From NCBI RefSeq assembly GCF_000426685.1, contig NZ_AUFV01000007.1:1-64000 (forward strand): a stretch of 64,000 nt of DNA. The letters are read 5' to 3'. The position numbers were made by a program, and so were the translations under genes. Under the pieces are notes generated by a model that did no database searches, had not been told where the DNA came from, and saw only the letters and a list, made by a program, of their open reading frames with translations. Positions 42,633-53,449 of the stretch are shown here, piece by piece (positions within the stretch are counted from its first letter, which is position 1; each line of letters opens with the position of its first letter). The stretch is from Solimonas flava DSM 18980 (GTDB taxonomy: Bacteria > Pseudomonadota > Gammaproteobacteria > Nevskiales > Nevskiaceae).

Positions 42633-44570
42633 GTGACTGCCTCCGCTCCGCTGTTGCCCCGATCCCTGCTGCTCGGCAATCCGAGCCGTGCCGCGCCGCT
42701 GCTCAGCCCCGACGGCCGGCGCATCAGCTTCATCGCGCCGCTCGACGGCGTGCTCAACATCTGGATCGCGCCGGCCGACGATCCCGCCGCCGCGCGGCCG
42801 CTGACGCGCGACACCGGCCGCGGTATCCGCCAGCACGGCTGGGCGCACGCCGGCACGCATCTCTGGTATCTGCAGGACGAGGGCGGCAACGAGAACTTCC
42901 ATCTGTACTCGGTGCCGATCGACGGCGGCGCCGCGCTCGACCTGACGCCGTACCCACGCGTGCAGGCGCGCATCGTCGGTTTCAGCCGCCGCTTTCCGCG
43001 CGAGGCGCTGGTGGCGGTCAATCACCGCGATCCGCGCTGGCACGACGTGCTGCGCATCGACCTCGGCGACGGGCGCACGACGACGGTTTGCGAGAACCAC
43101 GGATTCGCGCAGTTCCTTGCCGACGACGCGCTGCAGCTGCGCGTCGCACTGCGCAACACCGCCGACGGCGGCCGCGACGTGCTGGTGCCGGACGGTGCGG
43201 GCTGGCGCGAGCTGTTCCATATCGGCCGCGACGACGTCATCACCAGCAGCCCGCTCGCGGTCGGGCCCGACGACAGCGGATTGCTGTACTTCCTCGACAG
43301 CCGCGGCCGCGACACCGCGGCGGCGGTGGCGATCGACGCCGCCAGCGGTGCCGTGACGGCGCTCGGCGCGCATCCGCGCACCGACGTGCTCGGCGTGGTC
43401 TTCAATCCGCAGACGCGCCGGCCCGAGGCCTACCGCACCGACGAGCTGCAGCCGGAATGGACCGTCATCGATCCCGCCGTCGAGGCCGACTTCCGCCATC
43501 TGCGCGCGCAGGCCTCGGGCGATTTCCGCATCGTCGATCGCAGCGCCGACGACCGCCGCTGGATCGTCGTGTTCTCCTGCGACCGCCTGCCCGGGCACTA
43601 CTACCTGTACGAGCGCGACAGCGGCCGGCTCGCGTTTCTGTTCTCGGCGCGCCCGGATCTCGAAGGCTGGACGCTGGCGGCGATGCGCGCGGTGGCGATC
43701 GAGGCGCGCGACGGCCGGCGTCTGGTGTCGTACCTGAGCCTGCCGCCGGACGCGTCGCCGGCGGCCGGTCCGCTGCCGATGGTGCTGCTCGTGCACGGCG
43801 GACCGTGGTCGCGCGATCACTACGGCTACAACCCGGAGCACCAGTTCTTCGCCAGCCGCGGCTACGCCGTGCTCAGCGTCAACTTCCGCGGCTCGACCGG
43901 CTTCGGCAAGGACTTCGTCAACGCCGGCGATCTCGAATGGGGCGGCCGCATGCACGAGGACCTGCTCGACGCGGTCGAGTGGGCGGTGACGCAGGGCATC
44001 GCGCAGCGCGAGCGCATCGCCATCATGGGCGGCAGCTACGGCGGCTACGCCGCACTGGCCGGCCTCAGCTTCACGCCGGAGGTGTTCGCCTGCGGCATCG
44101 ACATCGTCGGGCCGTCGAATCTCGAAACGCTTCTGTCGAGCTTTCCGGCGTACTGGGCGCCGCTGTTCGAGAACTTCGCGCAGCGCGTCGGCGATCCGCG
44201 CACCGAGGCCGGCCGCGCACTACTGCGTGCGCGCTCGCCGCTGCATTGCTGTGAGCGCATCGTGCGGCCGCTGCTGATCGCGCAGGGCGCCAACGACGTG
44301 CGCGTGACGCGCGCCGAGTCCGACCAGATCGTCGAGACCCTGCAGCGCAACGGCCAGCCGGTGATCTACGCGCTCTATCCGGACGAGGGTCACGGCTTCG
44401 CCAGGCCGCAGAACCGGCTGTCGTTCATGGCGATCGCCGAGGCCTTCCTGGCCTCGGTGCTCGGCGGCCGCTGCCAGCCGTACGGCGACGATCTCGGCGC
44501 TTCCAGCCTCGTCATCCTCGCCGGCGCCGAGCAGGTCGCGGCGATCAACGCGTCGGGTTGTTCAGGGTGA
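42633..44570 (+). CDS. Prolyl oligopeptidase-family (S9) peptidase
   Basis: 645 residues, no signal peptide. The N-terminal beta-propeller (LSPDGRRISFIAPLDG; HLWYLQDEGGNENFHLYSV) occupies about residues 25-370. The C-terminal hydrolase has VLLVHGGPWSRDHYGYN, Ser468 in MGGSYGGYAAL, Asp555 in ANDVRV and His587 in DEGHGFA, a complete triad. The arrangement is closest to acylaminoacyl/dipeptidyl-peptidase-like S9C enzymes. Lasso-peptide isopeptidases also belong to S9, but no lasso biosynthesis genes are visible. It starts at GTG 42633 and is cotranscribed with the serine hydrolase. Confidence 0.92.
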   Translation: MTASAPLLPRSLLLGNPSRAAPLLSPDGRRISFIAPLDGVLNIWIAPADDPAAARPLTRDTGRGIRQHGWAHAGTHLWYLQDEGGNENFHLYSVPIDGGAALDLTPYPRVQARIVGFSRRFPREALVAVNHRDPRWHDVLRIDLGDGRTTTVCENHGFAQFLADDALQLRVALRNTADGGRDVLVPDGAGWRELFHIGRDDVITSSPLAVGPDDSGLLYFLDSRGRDTAAAVAIDAASGAVTALGAHPRTDVLGVVFNPQTRRPEAYRTDELQPEWTVIDPAVEADFRHLRAQASGDFRIVDRSADDRRWIVVFSCDRLPGHYYLYERDSGRLAFLFSARPDLEGWTLAAMRAVAIEARDGRRLVSYLSLPPDASPAAGPLPMVLLVHGGPWSRDHYGYNPEHQFFASRGYAVLSVNFRGSTGFGKDFVNAGDLEWGGRMHEDLLDAVEWAVTQGIAQRERIAIMGGSYGGYAALAGLSFTPEVFACGIDIVGPSNLETLLSSFPAYWAPLFENFAQRVGDPRTEAGRALLRARSPLHCCERIVRPLLIAQGANDVRVTRAESDQIVETLQRNGQPVIYALYPDEGHGFARPQNRLSFMAIAEAFLASVLGGRCQPYGDDLGASSLVILAGAEQVAAINASGCSG

Positions 44571-44597
44571 ATTTCCGAGCCCGACGGCCCCTGGCCC

Positions 44598-44626
44598 TTG
44601 AAAAGATTCCGGAAAGGCCTTAACTA
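44598..44626 (+). promoter_or_regulatory. htpG promoter (heat-shock-like overlapping sigma-70)
   Basis: TTGAAA (44598-44603), a 17-bp spacer, TAACTA (44621-44626). The -35 extends to CCCTTGAAA, which is also the sigma-32 -35 consensus; the sigma-32 -10 is poorer. Confidence 0.5.
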
Positions 44627-44659
44627 CGCGGCCACCGAGTTCTCAGGGAGGTGATAGGA

Positions 44660-46525
44660 ATGGCGGTCGAAAAGCGTGAATTCCAGGCGGAAGTGCGGCA
44701 TCTGCTGCACCTGATGATCCATTCGCTGTACTCGAACAAGGAAATCTTCCTGCGCGAGCTGATTTCGAATGCCTCGGATGCCTGCGACAAGCTGCGCTTC
44801 GAGGCGATCGCCAGGCCCGAGCTGCTCGGCGGCGACGAGCTCGCAGTCGAGCTGATTCCCGATCCGGCGGCGGGCACGCTGACGATCCGCGACAACGGCG
44901 TCGGCATGTCGCGCGACGAGGTGATCGAGAACCTCGGCACGATCGCGCGCTCGGGCACGCGCAAGTTCATCGAGTCGCTGTCCGGTGACCAGAAGAAGGA
45001 CTCGCAGCTGATCGGCCAGTTCGGCGTCGGCTTCTACTCCGCCTACATCGTCGCCGACCGGGTGACGGTGCTGAGCAAGCGTACCGACGCCGACGCGGTG
45101 CGCTGGGAATCGGACGGGCAGGGCGAGTTTTCCGTCGAGCCCTCGTTCAAGCTCGACCGCGGCACCGAGGTGATCCTGCACCTGCGCGAGGACGACAAGG
45201 AATTTCTGGAGCCGGTGCGTCTGGCGACGATCGTGCGCCGCTACTCGGACCACATCGGCCTGCCGATCAAGCTCAAGAACGACAAGGGCGAGCTCGAGAC
45301 GCTGAATCAGGCGCGCGCGTTCTGGACGCGGCCGAAGTCCGAGCTCAAGGACGAGGACTACGCGAAATTCTACGAGCAGATCGCGCACGACTATCAGGCG
45401 CCGCTGGCCTGGGCGCATCACAAGGTCGAAGGCACGATCGAGTACACCTCGCTGCTCTACATTCCGTCGCACGCGCCGTTCGATCTCTGGGATCGCGAGC
45501 AGTCGCGCGGCGTGCAGCTCTACGTCAAACGCGTCTTCATCATGGACAAGGCGGCCGAGCTGCTGCCGCCGTACCTGCGCTTCGTGCGTGGCGTGGTCGA
45601 CACGCCGGACCTGCCGCTGAACGTTTCGCGCGAGATCCTGCAGGGCAATCGCACGGTCGAGAAGATCCGCGGCGCGCTGGTCAAGCGCGTGCTCGATCTG
45701 CTCGACGACATGGCCGCCAACAAGCCGGACGACTACGCGAAATTCTGGGCGGCGTTCGGCGTGGTGCTGAAGGAGGGCATCGTCGAGGATGCCGCCAACC
45801 GCGAGCGCATCGCCCGCCTGTGCCGCTTCCATTCGACCGCCGCGCCGGATCAGCCGGAGGTTTCGCTCGAAGCCTACGTGGCGCGCATGCCGGCCGAGCA
45901 GGGCGGCATCTACTATCTGACTGCCGACACGCTGGCGGCCGCGCGCAGCTCGCCGCATCTGGAGGGTTTCCGCGCCCGCAACTTCGAGGTGCTGCTGCTC
46001 GTCGACCGCATCGATGAATGGGTGGTCGGCCATCTGAACGAATTCGGTGGCAAGAAGCTGGAATCGGTGTCGCGGGCGTCCAGGGATCTCGAAAGCAAGA
46101 TCGAGACGCCGGACAAGGCGCGCCTCGAAGGCGAGTACAAGGACGTGCTCGAACACCTGCAGAAGACACTCGGCGAGCGCGTCGAGTCGGTGCGGCTGTC
46201 GTCGCGCCTGACCGAGTCGCCGTCATGCCTGGTGGCCGGCGAATACGCGCTGTCGCGCCGGCTCGAGGAAATGCTCAAGCGCGCCGGCGAGCAGGCGCCG
46301 TCGTCGCGGCCGATCCTCGAACTCAATCCGACCCATCCGCTGGTCGAGAAGCTGAAGGCGACCGCCGACGAGGCGACGTTCGCCGATCTCGGCGAGCTGC
46401 TGTTCGGTCAGGCGGTGCTCGCCGAAGGCGGCCAGCTCGACGATCCGGCCGGCTTCGTGCGCCGCCTGAACAAGCTGCTGCTTGGCGGCACCGGCGGCAA
46501 CGCCGGCCGCATCATCGTCGGCTGA
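44660..46525 (+). CDS. htpG: Molecular chaperone HtpG (Hsp90)
   Basis: 621 residues. ATP-dependent cytosolic chaperone dimer. The GHKL ATPase domain has [42 protein letters not shown] and [14 protein letters not shown]. The middle domain ([30 protein letters not shown]) and the C-terminal dimerisation domain follow. ATG 44660 has GGGAGGTG at 44646-44653; the in-frame GTG at 44651 lies inside that ribosome binding site. Confidence 0.97.
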   Translation: MAVEKREFQAEVRHLLHLMIHSLYSNKEIFLRELISNASDACDKLRFEAIARPELLGGDELAVELIPDPAAGTLTIRDNGVGMSRDEVIENLGTIARSGTRKFIESLSGDQKKDSQLIGQFGVGFYSAYIVADRVTVLSKRTDADAVRWESDGQGEFSVEPSFKLDRGTEVILHLREDDKEFLEPVRLATIVRRYSDHIGLPIKLKNDKGELETLNQARAFWTRPKSELKDEDYAKFYEQIAHDYQAPLAWAHHKVEGTIEYTSLLYIPSHAPFDLWDREQSRGVQLYVKRVFIMDKAAELLPPYLRFVRGVVDTPDLPLNVSREILQGNRTVEKIRGALVKRVLDLLDDMAANKPDDYAKFWAAFGVVLKEGIVEDAANRERIARLCRFHSTAAPDQPEVSLEAYVARMPAEQGGIYYLTADTLAAARSSPHLEGFRARNFEVLLLVDRIDEWVVGHLNEFGGKKLESVSRASRDLESKIETPDKARLEGEYKDVLEHLQKTLGERVESVRLSSRLTESPSCLVAGEYALSRRLEEMLKRAGEQAPSSRPILELNPTHPLVEKLKATADEATFADLGELLFGQAVLAEGGQLDDPAGFVRRLNKLLLGGTGGNAGRIIVG

Positions 46526-46555
46526 AAGACTGCGCCGCTGCCGCGCCCGCAGCGT

Positions 46556-47287
46556 TCAGGGCGCGGCGGCGGCGGTACGGATGAAGCTCGGCGTGCGCGT
46601 CTCGCGGCGCGCGGTGACCGTCGCGCAGTGCAGGAAGCGCGACGACGCCAGCCAGTGCGAATCCGGGTAGTACGAGAATAGCAGCTGGCCGTTCTTCATC
46701 GCGTCGATCAGCGGCCGTGCGATGCCGGCGCGCACCGCCGGGCAGCCCCAGCTGCGGCCGATGCGACCCTGCTTGGCGCCGAGCGCGGCGTCGACGTACG
46801 GAGCGCCGTGAATGACCAGCGCGCGCTGCAGCGCCAGATCGTTGACGCCCGGTTCGAGCCCGGCCAGACGCAGCGAATAGCCGTTGCCGCCCTGATAGCT
46901 GTTCAGGGTGCGGAACAGGCCGAGGCTCGACTGCAGGCTGCCGTCGCGGTTCGAGAAGCGTTCGGCGTAGCGCTCGCCGGAGTTGCGGCCATGCGCGACG
47001 AGTTCGCGGAACAGCAGCCGGCGCTCGCCGAGATCGAAGATCCACAGTCGCGGCTGTGTCGACGGCAGCGAGTAGTCGATCAGCGCCAGGCGCCGCGCGT
47101 CGCCGATCTCATCGGCCGACTGTGCGCAGCTCAGCGCGTCGAGCGCGGCCTGCAGGGCCTGCGGCTGCGCATCGGGCGCGGCGCGGTGCAGGTCGGTGTA
47201 GAGCGAGGAGGCGTCCGCGGCGTGTGCGCAGAACGGAAGCAACAGGGCAGCGCATGCGGACGCTACGGCCGATCGGAAAGACTGCAT
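46556..47287 (-). CDS. Murein L,D-transpeptidase catalytic-domain protein (YkuD_2 family)
   Basis: 243 residues with a signal peptide (ASACAALLLPFCAHA). The catalytic histidine/cysteine pair is visible in ALVIHGAPYVD and GRIGRSWGCPAVR. The RLWIFDLGERRLLFRELVAHGRNSG segment is typical of the family. The exact activity of YkuD_2 proteins is not established; transpeptidase or carboxypeptidase action on murein is expected. It diverges from the YcbB-like transpeptidase gene. Confidence 0.88.
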   Translation of the reverse strand: MQSFRSAVASACAALLLPFCAHAADASSLYTDLHRAAPDAQPQALQAALDALSCAQSADEIGDARRLALIDYSLPSTQPRLWIFDLGERRLLFRELVAHGRNSGERYAERFSNRDGSLQSSLGLFRTLNSYQGGNGYSLRLAGLEPGVNDLALQRALVIHGAPYVDAALGAKQGRIGRSWGCPAVRAGIARPLIDAMKNGQLLFSYYPDSHWLASSRFLHCATVTARRETRTPSFIRTAAAAP

Positions 47288-47500
47288 TTTCAAAACACCG
47301 TGTCTGGCGGTGCGGCTGGCGCCCGGGGCGCGACCGCAACCATGGGGGAAACAGGACGGGCATCCGGGGCGGCCATCGCGTCCGATGCGAAGATGCCGGA
47401 CCGCCGGGTGCGCCTGCATGGTACCGGCTGGCGGCGGATTCGCCAAATGGACCGCGCCCGGCCGGGACGCTACCGTGACGGCCCTTCACGAGGACAGCAC

Positions 47501-49147
47501 ATGCACGGACGCGCACGCGCTCTGGCCGTCACCATCGTTTTCTTCTTCGTCTGCGCGCTGCCGGGACCGCCGGCGCGCGCCGCGGCGGCGGACGCCGCCG
47601 TGCTGGCCGACGCGCAGCAGCGGCTGGCGGCGCGCGCGGCACCGCTGCGCGCGCGCGCCGAGGCGCAGCTGGCGGCGGTGCCCGGCAGCGCCACGCCGCC
47701 GCTCGGCTTCGACGAGGCGATCGGGCTGTTCTACGACGCGCGCGGCGGCCGGCCGGCGTGGACCGATCCGCAGCGGCGCGCGGCGCTGGCGGCGGCGTTG
47801 CGCGGTCTTGCCGACGACGGCCTCGATCCGGCGGGCTACCAGCTCGCCGAGGTCGACCGCCCGGCGCCGGCGGCGTCGGGCCAGACGCTGGCCGACGACG
47901 ACTGGCGGGTGACGCACAGTGCGATGCTGGCGCTGCTGCATCTGTATCGCGGCAAGGTCGAGCCCGGCACGCTCGATACGCACTGGAACTTCGTGCCGCG
48001 CGCGATCGATCCGCAAGCCGGCCTGCGCGCGTTCGCCGCGGCCGTCGACAGCGGCGATTTCGCCGGCCTGTTCGCGGCAGCGCGGCCGGCGCATCCGATC
48101 TACGCGCGCATGCGCGCGGCGCTGGGGCGGCTGCGCGCGCTCGATGCGGCCGGCGGCTGGCCGGCGATCGCGGCCGGTCCGTCGCTCAAGCCGGGCGCCG
48201 AGGATGCGCGCGTGCCGGTGCTGCGCCGGCGCCTCGCGCTCGACGGCGCGACGCTGACCGCCGACGCGCAGAGTCCGCTGTACGACAGCGAGCTGCAGGC
48301 GGCAGTGGAGGCTTATCAGGCGGCGCAGTATCTCGACGCCGACGGCGTCGTCGGTCGTGCCACGCTGCAGGCGCTGAACGTGCCGGTGGCGGCGCGCATC
48401 GCGCAGCTGCGCGCCAACCTGGAACGCGGCCGCTGGCTGCTGCATCGCGTCGACGGTGATTTCGTGCTGGTCGACGTCGCCGGCTACCGCATCGCGCTGT
48501 ATCGCCACGGCCAAGCGGTGTGGCGCTCGCGTGTGCAGGTCGGCAAGCCGTACCGCAGCACGCCGATCTTCGAGTCGGCGATCAACATCGTCACCTTCAA
48601 TCCGACCTGGACGGTGCCGCCGACGATCCTGCGCGAGGACGTGCTGCCGAAGCTGCGCAAGGATCTCGGCTATCTGCAGCGCAACCGCCTGCGCGTGCTC
48701 GATGCCAGCGGCCGCGAACTCGATCCGGCATCGATCGACTGGAGCCGGCCCGGCAACGTCACGCTGCGCCAGGATGCCGGCGCCGACAACTCGCTTGGCC
48801 GCGTCGCGATACGGTTCCCGAATCCGTACTCCGTCTATCTGCACGACACGCCGCATCAGGCGCTGTTCGACGTGCGGCGACGCGCCTTCAGCTCGGGCTG
48901 TATCCGCGTCGAGCGCGCGCTGGAACTCGTCGAGCTGCTGTTCGACGATCCGCAGCGCTGGAACCGCGCGGCGATCGACGCGCAGCTGGCGACCGAGCAA
49001 ACCCAGAACGTTTCCCTGCCCAGGCCGGTGCCGATCCTGATCGCCTACTGGACGGTCGAGGTCGATGCCGACGGACGGGTGGCGTTCAGGCCCGACGTGT
49101 ACGATCGCGATCCGGCGTTGATCGCCGCGCTCGATCGCGCACCCTGA
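47501..49147 (+). CDS. ldtD: L,D-transpeptidase, YcbB/LdtD-like
   Basis: 548 residues. Signal peptide (ALAVTIVFFFVCALPGPPARA), a scaffold domain with FYDARGGRPAWTD and DDGLDPAGYQ, a peptidoglycan-binding segment (YQAAQYLDADGVVGRATLQALN) and the YkuD catalytic domain. The catalytic cysteine is in RRAFSSGCIRVERA, with the conserved histidine in VYLHDTPHQALF. It forms 3-3 cross-links between meso-diaminopimelate residues. The ATG at 47501 follows CACGAGGACAGC (AGGA). Confidence 0.93.
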   Translation: MHGRARALAVTIVFFFVCALPGPPARAAAADAAVLADAQQRLAARAAPLRARAEAQLAAVPGSATPPLGFDEAIGLFYDARGGRPAWTDPQRRAALAAALRGLADDGLDPAGYQLAEVDRPAPAASGQTLADDDWRVTHSAMLALLHLYRGKVEPGTLDTHWNFVPRAIDPQAGLRAFAAAVDSGDFAGLFAAARPAHPIYARMRAALGRLRALDAAGGWPAIAAGPSLKPGAEDARVPVLRRRLALDGATLTADAQSPLYDSELQAAVEAYQAAQYLDADGVVGRATLQALNVPVAARIAQLRANLERGRWLLHRVDGDFVLVDVAGYRIALYRHGQAVWRSRVQVGKPYRSTPIFESAINIVTFNPTWTVPPTILREDVLPKLRKDLGYLQRNRLRVLDASGRELDPASIDWSRPGNVTLRQDAGADNSLGRVAIRFPNPYSVYLHDTPHQALFDVRRRAFSSGCIRVERALELVELLFDDPQRWNRAAIDAQLATEQTQNVSLPRPVPILIAYWTVEVDADGRVAFRPDVYDRDPALIAALDRAP

Positions 49148-49231
49148 GGCAGGGCCTGTCGGCGCGCGCTGACAGATTTCTGACATGGGCCCCGTTACCG
49201 TTGCGCCAAACCGGTCCTGCAAGGAGTTCCG

Positions 49232-50167
49232 ATGAATCCGCGTCTACGCTTCGTTTGCCTGCTCGCCGCCGTTCTCGCCAGCGCCAGCCTGCCGGCGCGC
49301 GCCGCGTCGGTCGCCGACCGCGCCAAGGCCGTCACCACCGCTGCGCAGGGTGACGCCGACTGCAAGAAGCTCGGCGATTTCTACTGGGAGATCGGCGACG
49401 CCAAGGGCGTGCTCGCCAGCGGCGCCGTCGGCACCGAGTATTCGGCGAACAGCGAAATGAAGATCGCTTCGGCGTCGAAGTTCGTCTGGGGCGCCTACGT
49501 GCTCGAGAAGATCGGTCGCAACAACAAGCCGAGCGCCGAGCAGCTCTCGTACCTGGAGATGCGCGCCGGCTACACCAAGCTCAACCCGCTGTTCTGCATG
49601 TTCTCCAAGACTTCCGACGATTGCCTCAACAAGCGCGAGAACGGCATGCGCGTCGCTGCCGACGTCGGCAAGTTCTCGTACAACGCCGGCCATGACCAGA
49701 AGCTCGCGCAGATCCTCGGGCTCGGCGGCTACACGGCGCAGCGCATGACCGAGGAGGTCATGGGCTACATCGGCCGTGATATCAACCTTTCGTATTCGAG
49801 CCCGTCGCCGGCCGGCGGCATGCAGGGCACGCCGGCGGGATACGGCGCGTTCCTGCGCAAGATCCTGTCCGGGCAGCTGCGCATGCACGACTTCCTCGGC
49901 TACGAGCCGGTCTGCACCAAGTGCGCGAGCGCCGCCTTCAGCCCGGCGCCGTGGGCCTGGCACTACAGCATCAACCACTGGGTCGAGGACGATCCGCAGA
50001 ACGGCGATGGTGCGTTCAGCAGCCCGGGCCTGATGGGCTTCTATCCGTGGATCTCCGCCGACAAGAGCACCTATGGCATCGTCGCGCGCCAGAAGCTGTC
50101 GACCAGCGCCTACGTCGACTCCGCGGTCTGCGGCCGCAAGCTGCGCGCGGCGTGGATGAAGTCCTGA
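49232..50167 (+). CDS. Exported SxxK serine hydrolase-like protein
   Basis: 311 residues with a signal peptide (VCLLAAVLASASLPARA). A putative SxxK motif is Ser80-Ala-Ser-Lys83 in MKIASASKFVWGAYVLE, in the position expected for a beta-lactamase/PBP fold, and YSIN may be a later motif. Eight or so cysteines (CKKLG, FCMF, DDCLNK, VCTKCAS, AVCGR) suggest disulfide bonds in the periplasm. The substrate is unknown; proximity to L,D-transpeptidases hints at cell-wall or beta-lactam-like substrates. It starts 84 bp after ldtD and is followed by a terminator. Confidence 0.72.
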   Translation: MNPRLRFVCLLAAVLASASLPARAASVADRAKAVTTAAQGDADCKKLGDFYWEIGDAKGVLASGAVGTEYSANSEMKIASASKFVWGAYVLEKIGRNNKPSAEQLSYLEMRAGYTKLNPLFCMFSKTSDDCLNKRENGMRVAADVGKFSYNAGHDQKLAQILGLGGYTAQRMTEEVMGYIGRDINLSYSSPSPAGGMQGTPAGYGAFLRKILSGQLRMHDFLGYEPVCTKCASAAFSPAPWAWHYSINHWVEDDPQNGDGAFSSPGLMGFYPWISADKSTYGIVARQKLSTSAYVDSAVCGRKLRAAWMKS

Positions 50168-50215
50168 GCGTACGCGCGGCGCCGGCCTGAGCGGCGGGCT
50201 GGCTTTACGCCGAAG

Positions 50216-50250
50216 CGGCCGGATCTGCAGCCGCAGGTCCGGCCGTTTTT
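50216..50250 (+). terminator. Terminator after the SxxK hydrolase gene
   Basis: CGGCCGGA/TCCGGCCG outer stem with an inner CTGC/GCAG pairing, followed by TTTTT. Confidence 0.8.
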
Positions 50251-50341
50251 GTCGGGAAGTTTCGCGCCGGCGCGCCGCGAAGAAGGCGAGCTCGGCTTGG
50301 CCTGCGGTGGCGAGCGCAGTGCGGCCGGGCTCGCCGCCGGT

Positions 50342-50806
50342 TCAGGGCAGCACGCGCACCGCGTCGACGAAGTGCTTCTGCCAGTAGGCGAGGTGCACGC
50401 CGGCGACGATCACCGAGCGGCCGCTCGCCGGCGCGTGCACCGCCTCGTCGTCGCCGAGATAGATCGCGACGTGATCGATGCCGCGGCCGCTGAAGCTGTA
50501 AAACAGCAGATCGCCGGGCACCGCGTCGTCGAGGTCGATCCGGCGGCCGGCGGCGTGCTGTTCGCGCGTCGTGCGCGGCACTTTCACGCCGACCTGCGCG
50601 TAGACGTACTGCACCAGACCGCTGCAGTCGTAACCGGCCGGCGTCGCGCCGCCGTAGCGATACGGCCGGCCGATCTGGCCGAGCGCTTCGAGCACGATCG
50701 CGCGCCGCGTGCCGTCATTGGCGGGGTCCGGCCGCACGCCGCCGCCGCAGGCGGCGAGCATCAGCAGCAGCGCCAGCGCCGCGCCGCGCCAGGCGGACCG
50801 GCGCAT
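50342..50806 (-). CDS. NlpC/P60-family lipoprotein endopeptidase
   Basis: 154 residues. Lipobox LLLMLAAC in the signal peptide predicts a lipoprotein. The NlpC/P60 catalytic cysteine is in GYDCSGLVQYVY, the first histidine in GIDHVAIYLGDD and the third residue in VHAPASG. Such enzymes cleave D-Glu-DAP bonds in murein stem peptides. ATG 50806 is preferred; a GTG at 50812 would overlap the preceding gst stop as GTGA. Last of a leftward pair with the GST gene. Confidence 0.88.
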   Translation of the reverse strand: MRRSAWRGAALALLLMLAACGGGVRPDPANDGTRRAIVLEALGQIGRPYRYGGATPAGYDCSGLVQYVYAQVGVKVPRTTREQHAAGRRIDLDDAVPGDLLFYSFSGRGIDHVAIYLGDDEAVHAPASGRSVIVAGVHLAYWQKHFVDAVRVLP

Positions 50807-50808
50807 GG

Positions 50809-51435
50809 TCACGCTGCCTGCGGCGCCGTCTTCTGCATCGACGGGCGCTCGCTGAACTGCGCGTACCAGGCGGCGAGGGCGTCGTGGTGCTTGCGCCACT
50901 CCAGGTACGGCATGCGGAAATCCAGATAGCCGAGCGCGCAGCCGACGGTGATCTCGACCGTGGTCGGCGTCTCGGAATTCAGCTCGGCGGCCTCGGCATC
51001 GAGCTGATCGATCGCGCGGCGCATCGCCGCGATCTGACGGTCGAGGAAGACCTGATAGATGATGCCTTCGGGCCGCCGTTTCTCGTTGGTCGAGGCCACC
51101 GCCGCATCGATGATGCCCTCGGCCAGATACTGGCGGCGCAGCGCGCCCCAGCGGCGGGCGCCGCTCGGCAGCGCGGCGAGCCCGTGCCCGCGCGTGAACA
51201 GATAGCTCATGATCAGGTTCGAGTCGGGCAGTGCCTCGCCCTGCTCGGTGATCAGCACCGGCACCTTCGACAGCGGGTTGATCTTGAGGAATTCCGCCGG
51301 CGGGTTGTACGGATCGACGTCGATTTCCTCGATCTGCTCGCCGAGCCCCAGCTCCTCGATCACGGCGCGCACGCGGCGCGTGTACGGTGAGGCCAGGTTG
51401 CGATACAGCCGCATCTTGTTGTCGGTTTCGCTCAT
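50809..51435 (-). CDS. Glutathione S-transferase-like protein (SspA-like)
   Basis: 208 residues. The N-terminal thioredoxin-fold domain has LYRNLASPYTRRVRAVIEELGL, NPLSKVPVLI with the cis-proline, and LPDSNLIMSYL. The all-helical C-terminal domain has TVEITVGCALGYLDFR. It could act as a glutathione transferase or, like SspA, as an RNA-polymerase-associated stress factor; the active-site serine is in the first group of residues (ASPYTRR). Cytoplasmic. Its stop meets the NlpC start. Confidence 0.82.
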   Translation of the reverse strand: MSETDNKMRLYRNLASPYTRRVRAVIEELGLGEQIEEIDVDPYNPPAEFLKINPLSKVPVLITEQGEALPDSNLIMSYLFTRGHGLAALPSGARRWGALRRQYLAEGIIDAAVASTNEKRRPEGIIYQVFLDRQIAAMRRAIDQLDAEAAELNSETPTTVEITVGCALGYLDFRMPYLEWRKHHDALAAWYAQFSERPSMQKTAPQAA

Positions 51436-51496
51436 CGGCGCGCAGTCATGATACGGACCTGCGCATTATCGCCGCCGGTCTTGCGCGCACGCAAAG

Positions 51497-51528
51497 CAAA
51501 ACGCCCCGGATCAAGGACCCGGGGCGTC
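51497..51528 (-). terminator. Terminator of trxB
   Basis: Read on the minus strand, ACGCCCCGGG/CCGGGGCGT with an eight-base loop is followed by TTTTGCTTT, 23 bases beyond the trxB stop. Confidence 0.85.
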
Positions 51529-51550
51529 GCTTGCGCAGCGTCGGTGGCGT

Positions 51551-53204
<1,654 letters not shown>

Positions 53205-53287
53205 ACTGGGGAATTCCTCAGGCGGCGGATGTGGAGAAACGCCCTGTGGCGGCCGGCGGGAACGGGCGGCGACAGCGCGGCCGACGC

Positions 53288-53316
53288 ATGCTAAGCAGCG
53301 TCTTCCGATAGGTCAA
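53288..53316 (-). promoter_or_regulatory. Sigma-70 promoter of the peroxiredoxin gene
   Basis: On the minus strand TTGACC (53316-53311), a 17-bp spacer, TAGCAT (53293-53288). Confidence 0.6.
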
Positions 53317-53386
53317 AGCATTTGTTCATATTCGCCTCATAGCGGGACTCAATGCTTCATCGTGCTATCGCATTGTTTGCGGAGGC

Positions 53387-53415
53387 TTGTCATCGAAACG
53401 TCACCCATTGTTCAT
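53387..53415 (+). promoter_or_regulatory. Pho box upstream of phoB
   Basis: Three half-sites at 11-bp steps: TTGTCAT (53387), ACGTCAC (53398), TGTTCAT (53409). They resemble the PhoB repeat CTGTCAT-N4. This suggests autoregulation of phoBR. Confidence 0.6.
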
Positions 53416-53449
53416 ATGCTGCCGTTGTCATTAAATGGAAAGCATGTCG

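Noticed and set aside
31900-44570. Lasso-peptide biosynthetic cluster (S9 isopeptidase, TonB receptor, FecI/FecR)
   Set aside because: The catabolic and signalling genes resemble those flanking lasso clusters, but no precursor peptide, B-type protease or asparagine-synthetase-like cyclase is visible, and the gaps are too short to hide them.
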